Positions 1 through 10,441 of a stretch of DNA of 64,000 nt are shown here, one piece after another. The notes beneath the pieces were generated by a model. That model made no database searches and was not told where the DNA came from. It was given only the letters and a program-made list of their open reading frames with translations. This DNA is from Sycon ciliatum. Lineage: Eukaryota > Porifera > Calcarea > Leucosolenida > Sycettidae. Every line of letters begins with the position of its first letter. The stretch's first letter is position 1. A program made the position numbers and the translations under genes. The stretch is from the NCBI RefSeq assembly GCF_964019385.1, contig NC_088651.1:4967110-5031109 (forward strand). The letters are read 5' to 3'.

Positions 1-56
1 GAGAAAACAACACGATCAATATTCAAAGACCTAGACGTTCAACGGCTAATTATTCA

Positions 57-545
57 ATGAATTATTACAGTACTGGATGTCAAGCACCGGCGAAGACACT
101 GGGAACAGAAGATTTAGCAACAACAGGAACAACAACAATAACAACCACAACAATGGTAACAAATTACCATCAAGATCAAAGGAGGAGTCAACGAACAGAG
201 GTTAAGCAACATGAAGCGAGCCTGGGACCGATCGGTGTGGATGAGGAGAATGACACGGGGGACGACACTGAGGACGAGTTGGAAGATGAGACGGAGGACG
301 AGGTTGCGGTTTGTGGAGACGAGGAATCGGATGGTGACTGTGATCGTAAGAAGTCTGCCGTTTTTCTTCATCTGTTGTCTCACCCTAAGTGTCTGCAGCT
401 GTATGATGATTTTAGTTTTTCTGTTCTTTGTCGTGCACGGTACGCTAGTCAGTTGAAAGTACTTGAGGCTGTTTGTATTCGTTTGCATAAGCCTGATCTT
501 TGTAAGCAGAAGAAACATGTAGTTGCGTTCAGATTGTTTTCGTAG
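57..545 (+). CDS. C-terminal end of a PLE GIY-YIG endonuclease (162-codon open frame)
   Basis: The frame is open to the left edge, so the first methionine is probably not the real start. Residues 1-75 are low-complexity, Thr- and Gln-rich. Residues 76-103 are very acidic (Asp/Glu repeats). The last 65 residues match a PLE nuclease tail: a Ser-Ala-Val with His-Leu-Leu stretch, YDDFSFSVL, an alanine-arginine step, LKVLEAVCI, then KPDLCKQKKHVV before the stop. The same pattern (FTIQARARNKSHLSVLEAV, then KPELCVQKKYVRKLSLF) occurs at 17663-17968 and 52815-53120, which supports the reading. The nuclease would nick target DNA during retrotransposition. The catalytic YIG part is off the window or lost. 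This is a fragment of an element gene, not a host gene. Confidence 0.6.
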   Translation: MNYYSTGCQAPAKTLGTEDLATTGTTTITTTTMVTNYHQDQRRSQRTEVKQHEASLGPIGVDEENDTGDDTEDELEDETEDEVAVCGDEESDGDCDRKKSAVFLHLLSHPKCLQLYDDFSFSVLCRARYASQLKVLEAVCIRLHKPDLCKQKKHVVAFRLFS

Positions 546-740
546 TTGCACAGCATGATTGTTTGTCTCAATACACAGTTCTAGCGTTGTAATTAGTTCC
601 TCACCCCTGTTGCACTTAGCTCTCACTTCACTTCTATTGTCTCACCTTCCCTCATTCTATTTTAGCACTTTGTTTTGTTCTCGTAACACATTATTGAATG
701 TATATTAATCATTGATTCAGCATGGTTACTCTTCAGTCAC

Positions 741-786
741 GGCTTTCCACTGATGATTGTGACAAGAAAATCGATTTTGGTAAACC
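741..786 (+). ncRNA. Hammerhead-ribozyme-like motif, type I, in PLE 3' region
   Basis: The conserved core is present in order: CTGATGA at 750-756, a 3-bp stem II with TGA loop at 757-765, GAAA at 766-769, a 2-bp stem III (769-770 with 775-776) closed by a TCGA loop, and a U-H cleavage step at 776-777. Stem I pairs 741-749 with 778-786 (seven of nine pairs). Very short stem III and open stem I are what is known of PLE hammerheads. The fold was made by eye. Cleavage is predicted after position 777. Confidence 0.62.
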
Positions 787-1187
787 TTCATGACTTTGTT
801 GTAGTGTGGCGATGACAGCAGCATTTGTTCTCTTTATAGCTATTATAAAATTGTTGTCTCCACGTCGATTATTTAAAAAAAAAAAAAAAAAACATACGGA
901 AAGCAGCTTCTAGGGTCAAGTTCCAGTGGCAATGTCAGAATGGCGGCAGACTGTTCGTGCACGATGGTCACCCTGCAGGGGATAAGTCAAGGTCGCTTCT
1001 CGGCAGAGAAAGATGAGTGCCGCGGGGTGCCATTCCACCGTGACTTATCCCCTGCCATCTGCCGCCGCTGATTAAGGCCTCTAAACGTGTCCAGGCGAAT
1101 GCCGAGTTGGGCTAGGCAGTCCTGAGAAGAGGAGAGTTGTCCTGGGTCAGCCCAGTCGACCGCGCAGGTTCGCGGTGGCTGAAAACT

Positions 1188-2814
1188 CTAACACACGCTG
1201 TGGGGAGAACTCTTCTGCATTCTCAGCACGGGACCAAGGAACTCCCAACGCCGTTGGTCAACCTCGAGCGAAATCGGTGCTGAGCCGCAGATGTCGTACA
1301 GATGCTTGTCGGTAATTGTGTTTGGGAACTTAGCGCCAGCCATTGTTCTCAGATGCCTTCGATGAAAGGTGTCAATCCCTCTGGTGGTGGCATCTGTGAG
1401 ACCCCATGTCGCACAGGTGTACAACAGCACTGGCTTCATATAGGTATTGTACAGCGCAGCTCTAAGCAGTAGTGAGGTAGATTGATGCTTGAAGAGTGCG
1501 TACAACGAACAGAATGCCTGGGTTGCTAGGGCCTTTCTGGCTTGGATATCTTGCGCTGAGCCTAGCCGTGATCCCAGCGACTTCGCATTTCTCCTTGCTT
1601 CGGAACAACGCTCCTCCAGATCATCAGCCAGGTACATCTTTGCTACGCTCAGTTTTGGAGGACTTAACGGTGAGGTTATGGCTTGGGAGGGTCTCGGCAC
1701 ATTGATCATGAACGTCCGCTAGCTCTTGCTCATCAGTTCCAATGAAGTCTATATCATCCGCATACATGTACTGCAGTTCAGGTGGTAGGATGTCGTCAGG
1801 AGGGGAGTCAGATCTGATACCTCGCAGTGCACTCTCAAAGTAGCATGTACACAGAATCGGACTAAGACTGTCACCCTGTGGTGTGCCAATGTTCCACCTA
1901 AAAGGAGGTGCTGTTTTTCCCTGCACACGTACCTGAAGGAAGGTATCTGACAGCAGAGTGTGGACTAAGGGTAGCACATCCGGCGTGGTAGGAGCAACGC
2001 TGACAATCGTGCTAAGGGGATCTGAGCGGTGTGGCGTGTCGAAGGCCTTCGAGAGATCTATGCCGAGCCTGTACAGAGACCATTGCTTCGTTTCAGCAAT
2101 GCTGCTGAGGAATTGTAGAGTGAACACGACATCAGTTGTGGCCCGGCCCCGTCGGTATGCGCTCTGGGATGAAGGGAGGTATGCCTCAACCTCTGACTAG
2201 ATCCTTGCCAGAGTGATGGTCGAGAGAATTTTGCATTGAGTAGGGCTATGGGGCGTGGTCTTGTGCAGGGTCCTCTTGGCTTTCCTAGCTTCTGCAAGGG
2301 TATAAGCAGCCACGATCCGATGGCAGGATCTGGTGTTGATGACTCTAGTGAACTCTGGAGGATCTTGGAGACGGCAGATGATAGGCCTGGAGACACACCA
2401 TTTTTCAGTAGCTCATTGTGGGCACCATCAGTGCCTGGAGAACGCCTATTCTGCAGCTTGTTTATGGCTTTGCAGACTTCCGACTATGTAACCTGTCTAA
2501 CGAACGGGTTCCGCACTGGAGTGAGAAAATGAGTCTGAAATTGAACTGATATAAGCTCCACTTTTTGCTCTGGCGGGTTTACCAGAGCGCCATCGCTGTT
2601 CTGAACGTGGATCTCTGTGAGTTTCCTTCTTAGAAACTTGACTGCAGCATGCATCTTTGCTGTATCATTTCTCATTGTCTCTATTTCTGCAACCATTGAC
2701 TCCAGCTTGGATATAGATCTCTTCTTGATCTCTGACCGTAACTCGTACAGGACCTGGTCGCGCTGTGCGTTAAGCTGCGACGTCACGTTGACATTTTTCT
2801 AGGCCTCTATATTG
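1188..2814 (-). pseudogene. LINE A copy 1 reverse transcriptase domain, broken
   Basis: Minus-strand pieces at 2786-2484, 2396-2058, 2127-1624 and 1709-1188 cover one RT in shifting frames. Seen in order are a basic helical linker (ELRSEIKKRSISKLES), PARTS of the finger region, YRLGIDLSKAFDTPHR (catalytic aspartate motif A), IGTPQGDSLSPIL (motif B), QYMYADDIDFIG (YADD, motif C) and a C-terminal region with FHRRHLRTMAGAKFPN and RRWEFLGPVLRM. The last is typical of APE-type LINEs without RNase H. At least three frame changes break it. Confidence 0.8.
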
Positions 2815-2925
2815 ATGCGCAGTGACTTCTGCTGACTGGAGAGAGTGCTGATTTGTGGTGGTCCGTGATGTAGTTTGGATGGTGTGCGGTGGCATCAGTC
2901 ACTCCGAGCACTTCCTTTGCCGTTG

Positions 2926-3302
2926 ATTTTTTTGTTTTTGTTTTTTTAACTGAACACCACAGTACCATCAGATGCTGCACAGCGGGGGCATATTGAATGA
3001 AAGTGGGGGCGGGGCAAAAGTAACTCCTCCGACGAAAGGTCTCGGAATCATCGTTACTTCTGTGCGCCGAAACATAGTAGAAGAGAAACATGTGCATCCA
3101 AGAGAGAAGCACCGGCTTTGCAAACGATAATGGGGAGAATTTGAGATTAAGATAGTACAAACAATAGTAAAAACAGTGCACCGTAGGAAGATGGAGAGAA
3201 CTGATAATCGGATTTTAAGGCTGAGCGAAGTGGATCAAAGAGGGGTAGAAGGGAGCTGGAGTGTGGTCAGTATAATTAGGCTGGTGTGTTGGCTGCGATG
3301 GA
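2926..3302 (-). mobile_element. LINE B 3'-end fragment nested in LINE A copy 1
   Basis: The 377-bp insert matches the 3' untranslated end of LINE B (29814-30180, plus strand) and ends in a T-rich tract on this strand, the poly(A) side of the insert. It is flanked by GTTG (2922-2925 and 3303-3306). Joining the flanks across it gives a continuous LINE A linker reading TIIKTTAKEVLGV. That makes it a 5'-truncated LINE insertion with a 4-bp target duplication. The same insertion occurs in all three units. Confidence 0.75.
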
Positions 3303-4367
3303 GTTGTCTTAATGATGGTGGCGAGATTGTCCCAAGAATCCGCTGCTGATGTTGTGATCGCAGTTTCTAGCTTCTGTTTGTATTCATCTTGCAGTGAGTT
3401 GTTGCCTGGTACTTTGTCAACTAAGATCCTGGGGTTCTTCTTGCGTCGGACGAAGCTGGTTCTGTGGATCTGATGGAGATCTACCATGGTAGTAACCACC
3501 ATCCTATGATCTGACGATAATTCACAATCTGCGTATGACCTACCGTTTCTGAGGCCGCTAACAAGGCGATTGGGGACAAGGATAAAGTCGATTTGATTGT
3601 AGATTGGTTGAGGCACTGTATCACCCTGGCGCTTGAACGCTCCTGTGCACGTCGCAATATGGCGTGCTGGGTGTTGAAATACGGTGTTGGACAGCTTCAT
3701 GTCCAATTCATCCGCGCACAACAGGAGTGATTCACCGTGGTCATTGCGTCTGCCCTTGAACCAGCTTCCCAAACAATTGAAGTTGTCAGCTGACCGTCGG
3801 TGACCTACCTTTGCATTGAAGTCACCGCCGACAAAAACGACCGTACGGCGAGAAAAACTTCGAACGAGGGAGGTGAGCGACTCATAGAAGTTGTGTCGGC
3901 GCTCAGGGTTACTCGATGACTTTGGTACTGTCGGAGCATACGCCGTAATAAACGCAAGCGGCGATTTTTTGACGAAGGGAATGAGAATAGGGCATACCAA
4001 TTCTCTCACTCACAGCTTTCCAGCACGACAAGAATGGCCACAAAGAAGGTTCCACGGCCACGCCAACTCCGCTTAACCTGTTGCTTGTCGACATAGTGAG
4101 GAGTTGGTAGCCCAGTGGCAAGTCCCAGCAGCGCTGTTCCAGAATTTTAGTTTCTTGAACTGCGCAAACATCGACAGCACGAACCGAGAGCGAGCGGGCG
4201 AGTTGCTCTCGTCGATAAAATGAGGAGCAGCTACGGAATTTCCACGAAGCCAGTGGGAACAATTTGTTAGTCATTTTCCCATAAATGTAAGACAGAGAAG
4301 GTAGGATGAGATAGGAAAGGAGAAAGGAGAAGGAGAGAGAAAAGAAAGGACATGGGCTTGTCAGCAC
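3215..4367 (-). pseudogene. LINE A copy 1 endonuclease domain (APE/EEP family), broken
   Basis: Two overlapping minus-strand frames (4367-3909 and 4009-3215) cover one EEP-type endonuclease, so a frameshift lies near 3.95 kb. Visible motifs are RREQLARSL, then AVDVCAVQETKI (the metal-binding glutamate motif), FVGGDFNAKVGHR (the GDFN motif), IYNQIDFILVPNRLV (the D-F-I motif) and SSDHRMV (the catalytic SDH motif). These are the standard APE signatures. The protein nicks DNA to prime reverse transcription. The second frame runs into the nested LINE B tail, which supplies its last roughly 30 residues. Copies at 35826-36614 and 62467-63213 keep the first half in one frame. Confidence 0.8.
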
Positions 4368-4388
4368 CCAAACATTTTTAGTCCAATA

Positions 4389-4459
4389 CAGTTACGACTA
4401 CTAGTTCTTCTTAGACAAACATTTGTCTTATTAGTGTTCTTCCTAACGAGGTTTTACTG
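4389..4459. mobile_element. 71-bp Tc1/mariner-type MITE, unit 1 copy a
   Basis: The element is flanked by TA and its ends read CAGTTACGAC and CAGTAAAACCTCGTTAGG (inverted). CAGTnnAACCTC ends are usual for pogo/Tigger-type mariner MITEs. Other copies lie at 10607, 36636, 45783 and 63235. Confidence 0.55.
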
Positions 4460-4486
4460 TATTTCATTTTTTTTTAATATGTTCAC

Positions 4487-5861
4487 CAGGGAGTCGTACT
4501 CAAATTAGTTAGGTGACACGGAACAGAAATCCGTGTCACAGGGGTTGACTCGCACCCGTGACCCCTCGTTGTTATTTTTGGAATAGTTCAGTCCAGTCCA
4601 GTCCGAAAGGTCATACTCGGATCGACTCGCCTTCTGTACTTCACCTCCAAGCGTGCAGCGTAAGACTCGCAAAGTATGATTTTTCTGTGGGGAACGATTT
4701 TGCCATTGATCAAGTTTTTATAGGAGTGCTCAAGCATACTACGATTGCTGAGACGTCCCCAGCACGCTTGTTCAGGTTCTCTATTTTTGACAAGCCGGTC
4801 CTACAGCCCCCTACATTGTATCTAACGACGTAGGAGCTGACAATGTAAGAGGATTTCCCTGGAAATAATGATGATGGTGGTGTGACTGCTGCAGGAAAAA
4901 TGCTGGCTGTTTATGACAGTATGACTAGATGTACAATGTAGCTCTCTAGTATGGTACTTAACCCCTGCTATAAATGTGTTGTTTAGGAAGACTGGTGTAT
5001 TGTGCAAGTCATAAAGAAGAAATGGGGCAGATACACGACTTACAATTTTCAAAAACCAGCTTAAATTTTTAGTATTCGGATTAACCTAGGATACGACTCT
5101 GAACAGTTCTGAACAGTTCCCGTAACACTACAGTCCATTCAGAAAAAATGAACTTCTAGCTTTTGGCCATAAATGGGTCAAACGTTGAGTTTTTTTAGAA
5201 TTTTTTTCTGCAATCCCATATGGAATCCTCTTCCAATTATGTTTCTGAAGTTTTTTTGTCCAAAAAGCAAGCCATAGCAAGAATAGGATTTCGGCCAGGT
5301 TTTGCCCCAAAAGCACTGAATTGGGAAAAACCATCAAAATCCAGGCCGTTTGACCCCGCCTGCAACAGTGCATTCTGCGGTTCGAACCCCAGTTCAGGCA
5401 CCCTTTTTGTACTCTTTTTCAAATTTCAAAGTTCGCAGCACTGCACTGTGTACGATGAAATCACGAAAAATCGCCAAATACGGGAGCTCGCCAGAGCCAG
5501 GACCCATCTTTTTATGAATGGACTGTACACGCTGTCTCATAACTGCTGCTGTTGCCATCACTGCTATCAAGTAGTTCGGACATGGCAGGAGGTAAACAAA
5601 TTGCTGGTAGTCTTTCAAAGAATACTGGCGAGTGATGGGCTGTAAACGAAATGTGCTGCCTCGATAATTTCAAAAACAAGACACCCATGCTGCACGCTTG
5701 GAGGTGAAGTACAGAAGGCGAGTCGATCCGAGTATGACCTTTCGGACTGGACTGGACTGAACTATTCCAAAAATAACAACGAGGGGTCACGGGTGCGAGT
5801 CAACCCCTGTGACACGGATTTCGGTGCCGTGTCACCTCCCTAGTTTGAGTACGATTTCCTG
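4487..5861. mobile_element. hAT-like non-autonomous element with about 170-bp inverted arms
   Basis: Ends read CAGGGAGTCGTACTC and (inverted) CAGGAAATCGTACTC. The flanks are ATGTTCAC (4479-4486) and ATGTTTAC (5862-5869), an 8-bp target duplication as expected for hAT. The empty site is present at 36.73 kb in unit 2. The arms (4487-4660 and 5685-5861) are nearly perfect inverted repeats. No transposase frame is visible. A TA-flanked element is nested inside (5131-5525). Confidence 0.65.
5131..5525. mobile_element. 395-bp Tc1/mariner-like MITE nested in the hAT-like element
   Basis: Inverted ends CAGTCCATTCA are flanked by TA on both sides (5129-5130 and 5526-5527). It contains a tRNA-like B box (GGTTCGAACCC near 5380). 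No transposase is visible. Its CAGTCC ends resemble those of the 30773-31793 element. Confidence 0.55.
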
Positions 5862-5904
5862 ATGTTTACATAGCCAGCTCGAAGAGAAAAAGCGGAAAGA
5901 CAAT

Positions 5905-6759
5905 ACGGAGCATCAGCAAATCGAATATTCGAATGAAATTCGAGAATCGTCACGAAAAGCACTCAATCAGTCGAAACTAGGGCTTTGTTCGACTGAAAAA
6001 TGCCCGCAAACAGAAAATACTTTTCGAATACTTCTCGAATGCTCCGCGCGTGCTCTAGTACACGGCGCACTACGAGTACTCATTCTTGCGCATGTAGCTA
6101 CTAGTTCTTACTAAAGTACTAGTCAGGACTTCTTGTCAATCTTGACGCTTTCCTCTCTCTCGAACTGTGAAACGTTTTATCAAGTGTGCATTTTGTTTCA
6201 TTTCAAGTATCCTGGAATCATGGCTTTGTCACCAACTACCAGCCCCGGTATGCCTCCTGCTCCCAGTACTGCAGTAGCCCTGCTGGCGTTGTCTCGGCAT
6301 CTGCGTCTATCGTGAGTTCCCCGCAGGGAGAGGGCAACTCAAAGTGTGCCAAATATTTGAGGGTCGACCTTACTATGGATCTCATTCTGCTGAGGCAGTG
6401 TAGGGCCCACCCTCACCTATTCGTCCGCAAATCTCCTGATATGCAAGGGATAGCGGAGGAGCTCGGCCGAGATCCGCCTTTTCAAGGGGTCTCCAAGAGA
6501 GATCCTATCGCCAATAGCCTGAATCGGATGAAGCATCCGCCGCTTCGCGTCATCCCCAAAGGCAATGAGAAACAACAGCAACTCCGTTCATTGCACATCC
6601 CAAAATCCCAGTCCTCAACTGCTCAAGCTAAAAAAAACTCGATTCGAAAATACTGGACTGCGCTACATGCTGAACCTCTTTTTCATTCGAATTTTCTCTC
6701 TGATTTTCTTTTTGCCATTCGAATAATCAAATCGAAAATTCGATTTGCTGATGCTCCGT
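5905..6759. mobile_element. Harbinger-like element with AAT target duplication, unit 1 only
   Basis: Inverted ends ACGGAGCATCAGCAAATCGA are flanked by AAT (5902-5904 and 6760-6762). The empty site GACAATGGTGCGG is intact in unit 2 near 36.77 kb. The interior encodes a Myb/SANT-like stretch (see 6186-6761). A 3-bp duplication plus a Myb-like protein points to the PIF/Harbinger group, although the classic TWA target is not met. Confidence 0.5.
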
Positions 6760-6761
6760 AA
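6186..6761 (+). CDS. Myb/SANT-like transposon protein fragment
   Basis: A 191-codon frame fills most of the Harbinger-like element. Residues about 58-115 resemble the trihelix/Myb-like proteins that accompany Harbinger transposases: DLTMDLILLRQCRAHPHLF, then an isoleucine-alanine step with EELGRDPPF, and VSKRDPIANSLNRM. In such elements this second protein helps bind DNA and import the transposase. The N-terminal 55 residues look non-coding, and the last residues read through the terminal repeat, so neither end is trustworthy. No transposase frame is nearby, so it is a relic carried by a non-autonomous copy. The match is by eye and could be a coincidence of pattern. Confidence 0.35.
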   Translation: MHFVSFQVSWNHGFVTNYQPRYASCSQYCSSPAGVVSASASIVSSPQGEGNSKCAKYLRVDLTMDLILLRQCRAHPHLFVRKSPDMQGIAEELGRDPPFQGVSKRDPIANSLNRMKHPPLRVIPKGNEKQQQLRSLHIPKSQSSTAQAKKNSIRKYWTALHAEPLFHSNFLSDFLFAIRIIKSKIRFADAP

Positions 6762-9700
6762 TGGTGCGGAGACTAAATAACACCAACATGCAAACTCATG
6801 AGCAGGCGCTGCACCGAGACGCAACAGTGATTGTGGGGCATTGATGACTCTGCCGACCTGAGGTTACTTGACTGCCTCCCGACTGCCATGCGGCGCACAC
6901 GAGGACCACGTCGCACCTTTCACTTGGGAGTCTTGCAAGAAATTGAATCCGTCAAGGATCAAGTTTGGCAAGAGGCTTGTTTACCTCGTTGGAACAATCG
7001 TCTTCATGACTAACACGGCCGGACTTGCCACTTCTACATTCGCATCATTGTCCTTCTCCCGAACGTGTGGTTAGTTGTTGGAGGTGACAGCGCCGTGAAT
7101 ATTTACTGACTCTCAACGTCTGTTGAGTACAAATAGATGATGACTCTGACTCAAGCTGTTACCTGGGGATTCACGAGGTGTGTGTCGAACTGGAAACTAA
7201 GTGTCTCTGTAAGTTTGTATCCCTGTTGATGGTTTGCTCTGGCGCGCCGTATACATGTATAAGGGGTGCAGTTCAGGCACAATCTTCCTCAGCCTACTCA
7301 AACTTCTCTGATGAGGCGTGGATTCCCCCGAACACTGTGTATTGAGCAGAGATTGGTGCTTTCTAGCAGGTTTGCTGAGTGGAAGAGGCAAAGGGGAATC
7401 CTCGTGTGCTCCGCGTGCCAGTCGTGAGTTGGTCAAGTGTCAATTTCGGTGGAACAACCAGATACTTCTGGAATGATACCGCGGAAGTCGCAACTTCTTA
7501 ACAATTGTGGGTCAAAACAATTGTTTGCAAAACAGTTCTCTACTAAACCATCCTAATTATGAGTAATCACCCTATTAACCGCTCCCACAAGCTGTACGGC
7601 TTAGACCGACTCCTGAGAAATGCCAAGTTTTCAAGACCTTCGTAATTTAGGATACGAAAGTCGATGCTTGCCATTCTGCCCCTCTTCGGGTGGGAGATCG
7701 TGACGAAGGACACGCGATAAAACAAGTTACTGCACACTCTGATTACGGAAAAACCAAAAATTATGCGAAAAAAAGTCTCTTACGTTCTATCAAGTGCGTT
7801 GCAGGAATAGAACCGGCATAAATACCTTGTGATACGTACTTCGAAGTAGTAGTACATACACAAGAAACAAGATATTCAAACACCCCAAATAGGCTGTTAT
7901 ACACACCTGCTGTTGAGGGCCTAAGACTCCGCATATTTCTATCCACCACCACTCAGCCGATCGACTATACCTTATTTCATTTATTTCTGTCAACTCCTGG
8001 TCCATGACCAAAGACCACCTTTAAAATGACAGTCAAACCTCTTTCGAATAATATATATCTTATTTCATTTATTTCTCTCAACTCCTGGTCAATGACCAAT
8101 GGCCACTTTTAAACTATTTATTATTTAACATAATATTAATGATAGGGATGATAAATATGTCGATGGTGGATAGGCATTGGCGGATAATGCTCGACAAGGT
8201 GGCAGGTTTTGCTCGAAAAGCAGAGAAATTGGCAGAACCATACAAACCTTATGGTGGGCAATTCCTCGAATTCTACTCCATTTCTGTATCTACATACCAA
8301 ACTTGCATGAAACTTACCAGAAAAGTACCGAATTCTGCCAATTTTTCTGGCGGCATTATCCGCATATGCCTAATGGTGGCAATACTTGCTCTAGGCTACG
8401 CTTGGAGGATCGAGATTGAATTAAAATTAATAACAAAGAATTGCCAACTCTGAGCCCTTAAAAAACATTTGAAAGTAAAAACGAGGAACACACGCCTCTT
8501 GCCGTACTTGACATTTGACGGAATCACAGCTGCCATCCAGAGCTCAAGAGGAGCACCTCGCATCTTCCACTCAGCAGGCTTGAAATGAAGTGAATCAGTC
8601 AAAGGTCAAATTCGGCAAGAGGCGTGTTTCCCTCATTGGAACAATCATCTTCATGACTAACCGGATTACAGTCGTGAGTCAGTCAAGTGTCAAGTTCGCC
8701 AAAAAGCTTGTGTTCCTCGGTGTAACAACCAGTTACTTCATTACTGATAGCGCGGAAGTCGCAACTTCGAAACTATTGTGAGTCAAATCAATGGTTGTAA
8801 AAACCATTCTCCGTTAAAACACCATAATTATGATTGTTTACCCTATTAACCACAAGCTAAACGGCTTAGACCGACTCATGAGAAATGCCAAGTTTTCAAG
8901 ACCTTCGTAATTTAGGATACCAAAGTCAATGCTTGCCATTCTGCCCCTTTTCTGGTGGGAGATCGTGTCGTAGAACACGCGTAAAAACAGGTAACTGCAC
9001 ACTCGGGTTACGGAAAAAACAAATTTTATTGCCAAAAAAAGTCTCTATATGAACTAACATGTGCGTTGCAGGAATCGAACCTGCATGTGCACCTTGTAAT
9101 ACGTACTCGGAGGTAGTATATGTACAAGAAACAAGATATTCAAACACGCCAACACAGCACTATTACCTTTAAAGGCCGTAGTTGAACCTGCATATTAGCT
9201 CTCTATTTCAACTTAACACCTGTCTCATTGTAGAAAAAATATTAATTTAATAGTGAAAAACTTCGAAACCAAACAAAAGATCACCAGCGTGCTGAAGAAA
9301 GGGTCGCAAAAGCCGAACACCCGTCATGTTCAGTAGAAACGATGGGTGACTGGTAGGAGTAAGTGGATTACGCTTGAAAAATGTTTGGCATAATCAGGTC
9401 CATTTTGCGAAGGAGCATAGAATGCTATCGAAAAAACGATGGGCAGATGCCCAATGAGCATGCTATACACACCTGCTATGGAAGGCCTAATAGAAGGCCC
9501 CTACATCTGGCATTTTGAGAAGTAGCATAAAAGGTATCGGAAAAACAAGGGCAGATGCCCAATGAGGATGCTATACACACCTGCTATTGAAGGCATAATA
9601 GAAGGCATAATAGAGAGGATCCCCTGGTGCATAATCTGGTCATTTTCCGAGCATAATCCTCTGACCCCTAGTGACTGGGCAGCTTGGGAACACATGAAAG

Positions 9701-9763
9701 AACACTCTCGGCATATTTCTATCCACGACTACTCAGCCGATCGACTATATCTTATTTCATTTA
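6760..9763. repeat. U-repeat mosaic, block 1
   Basis: Unclassified repeat that recurs throughout the window. Ordered modules include a GTGCGGAGACT block, CCGTATACATGTATAAG, CGCTCCCACAAGCTGAACGG, GATGCTTGCCATTCTGCCC (here at 7671 and 8926), a tRNA-like B box read on the minus strand, and GGGCAGATGCCCAATGAGG. Sub-blocks are arranged as inverted pairs, for example 6868-6950 against 7367-7440. No credible coding frame is conserved. Confidence 0.6.
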
Positions 9764-10441
9764 TTCCCGTAGCTATGCAGAAGACGTTACTTCAGTAACG
9801 TCTGGCGCTAGCCAGGGTCCACACAGCTTTAATTTGGTGTTTGTTTGTGTGTTTGTTTGTGTCACGCCTGGCGCTATCCATATCTGACGGCAAAAAAGCA
9901 TAGGATGTTATAAATTTTTCAATTCTCCTTTTTTTTCAGGCATATCCTGGGATTCGAACCCGCACTATCGCCCTACATGCATTCCCCCATACACTTCGCA
10001 TTCATACCCATTCTTCCATGTTGCTTTACGTTATTATCTTGCGTTTGAAAGCCCTATTTGAATATTGCGGGCAGCTGTATGTGGCCAGCTGTGTTTGATG
10101 GTACGGTACGGGAGACGGTGTCGTATTACCCTCGATCGTACCTGTCCCGTACCTATCCCCTACCGTACCGTGCCATCAAAGACGGCTGGCCACAATGCAT
10201 ATTCAAATAGGGCTTTCAAATGCAAGATCACAATGTGAAACAACTTGGAAGAATTAGTATGTATGCGAAGTGTATCGGGGGATGCATGCAGGACGCGCGA
10301 TAGTGCGGGTTCGAATCCCAGGTTGTGTCTTAAAAAAAAGGAATTTTTTAAAGAATTTATAACATCCCTATGCTTTTTTTTTGTCTAGGTCATCAAGGCA
10401 AAAAAGCATAGCGTAGGGCCCTGAGCTTCCAAGCTCTCTCG
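9764..10441 (+). mobile_element. Helitron-like non-autonomous element, unit 1 copy 1
   Basis: Begins TTCCCGTAGCTATGC and ends with the hairpin GAGCTTCCAAGCTC six bases before the terminal CTCTCG. It sits exactly between A and TTT. The empty site CATTTATTTCTCCC is present at 45.62 kb in unit 2, so there is no target duplication. A^T insertion and a 3' hairpin are Helitron hallmarks; the canonical CTRR end is absent, which fits the Helitron2/Helentron type better. A palindrome AGACGTTACTTCAGTAACGT lies near the 5' end. Confidence 0.65.
9905..10375. repeat. Long imperfect palindrome with a tRNA-like B box in each arm
   Basis: The arms 9905-10115 and 10150-10375 are inverted copies, joined by a centre rich in GTACGGTAC-like motifs. 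Each arm carries GGGTTCGAATCCCA, a match to the Pol III B box and T arm. The copy at 42365-43290 has a MITE in its left arm. Confidence 0.6.

Larger units (their letters stand above)
1..868 (+). mobile_element. Penelope-like element, 3' portion (family P1), entering from the left edge
   Basis: The stretch holds the end of a GIY-YIG nuclease reading frame (57-545) followed by about 320 bp of non-coding DNA with a hammerhead-like fold (741-786). PLEs are retroelements with a reverse transcriptase and, usually, a C-terminal GIY-YIG nuclease; their terminal regions are known to carry minimal hammerhead ribozymes. The left part lies outside the window. On the right it meets an A-run and the 3' end of LINE A at 893, so the true 3' end of the PLE is uncertain. 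Confidence 0.7.
893..4381 (-). mobile_element. LINE A copy 1: APE-type non-LTR retrotransposon
   Basis: Reading on the minus strand, an apurinic-type endonuclease (about 4367-3215) is followed by a reverse transcriptase (about 2814-1188) and a 3' tail ending at 893 against an A/T run. There is no sign of an RNase H. A 377-bp piece of LINE B sits in the linker (2926-3302). The domain order suggests an RTE- or Proto2-like clade, but I cannot settle the clade by eye. The 5' end abuts the TA of a small MITE near 4387. Several frame changes break both domains, so this copy is dead. Confidence 0.8.

Noticed and set aside
114-626. 170-codon minus-strand frame opposite the PLE tail
   Set aside because: Shadow of the acidic and Thr-rich plus-strand frame; the Cys/Leu runs come from CAA/ACA repeats.
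10080-10200. LTR or viral element signature
   Set aside because: No gag, protease, integrase or envelope-like frame and no terminal direct repeats of LTR type occur anywhere in the window.
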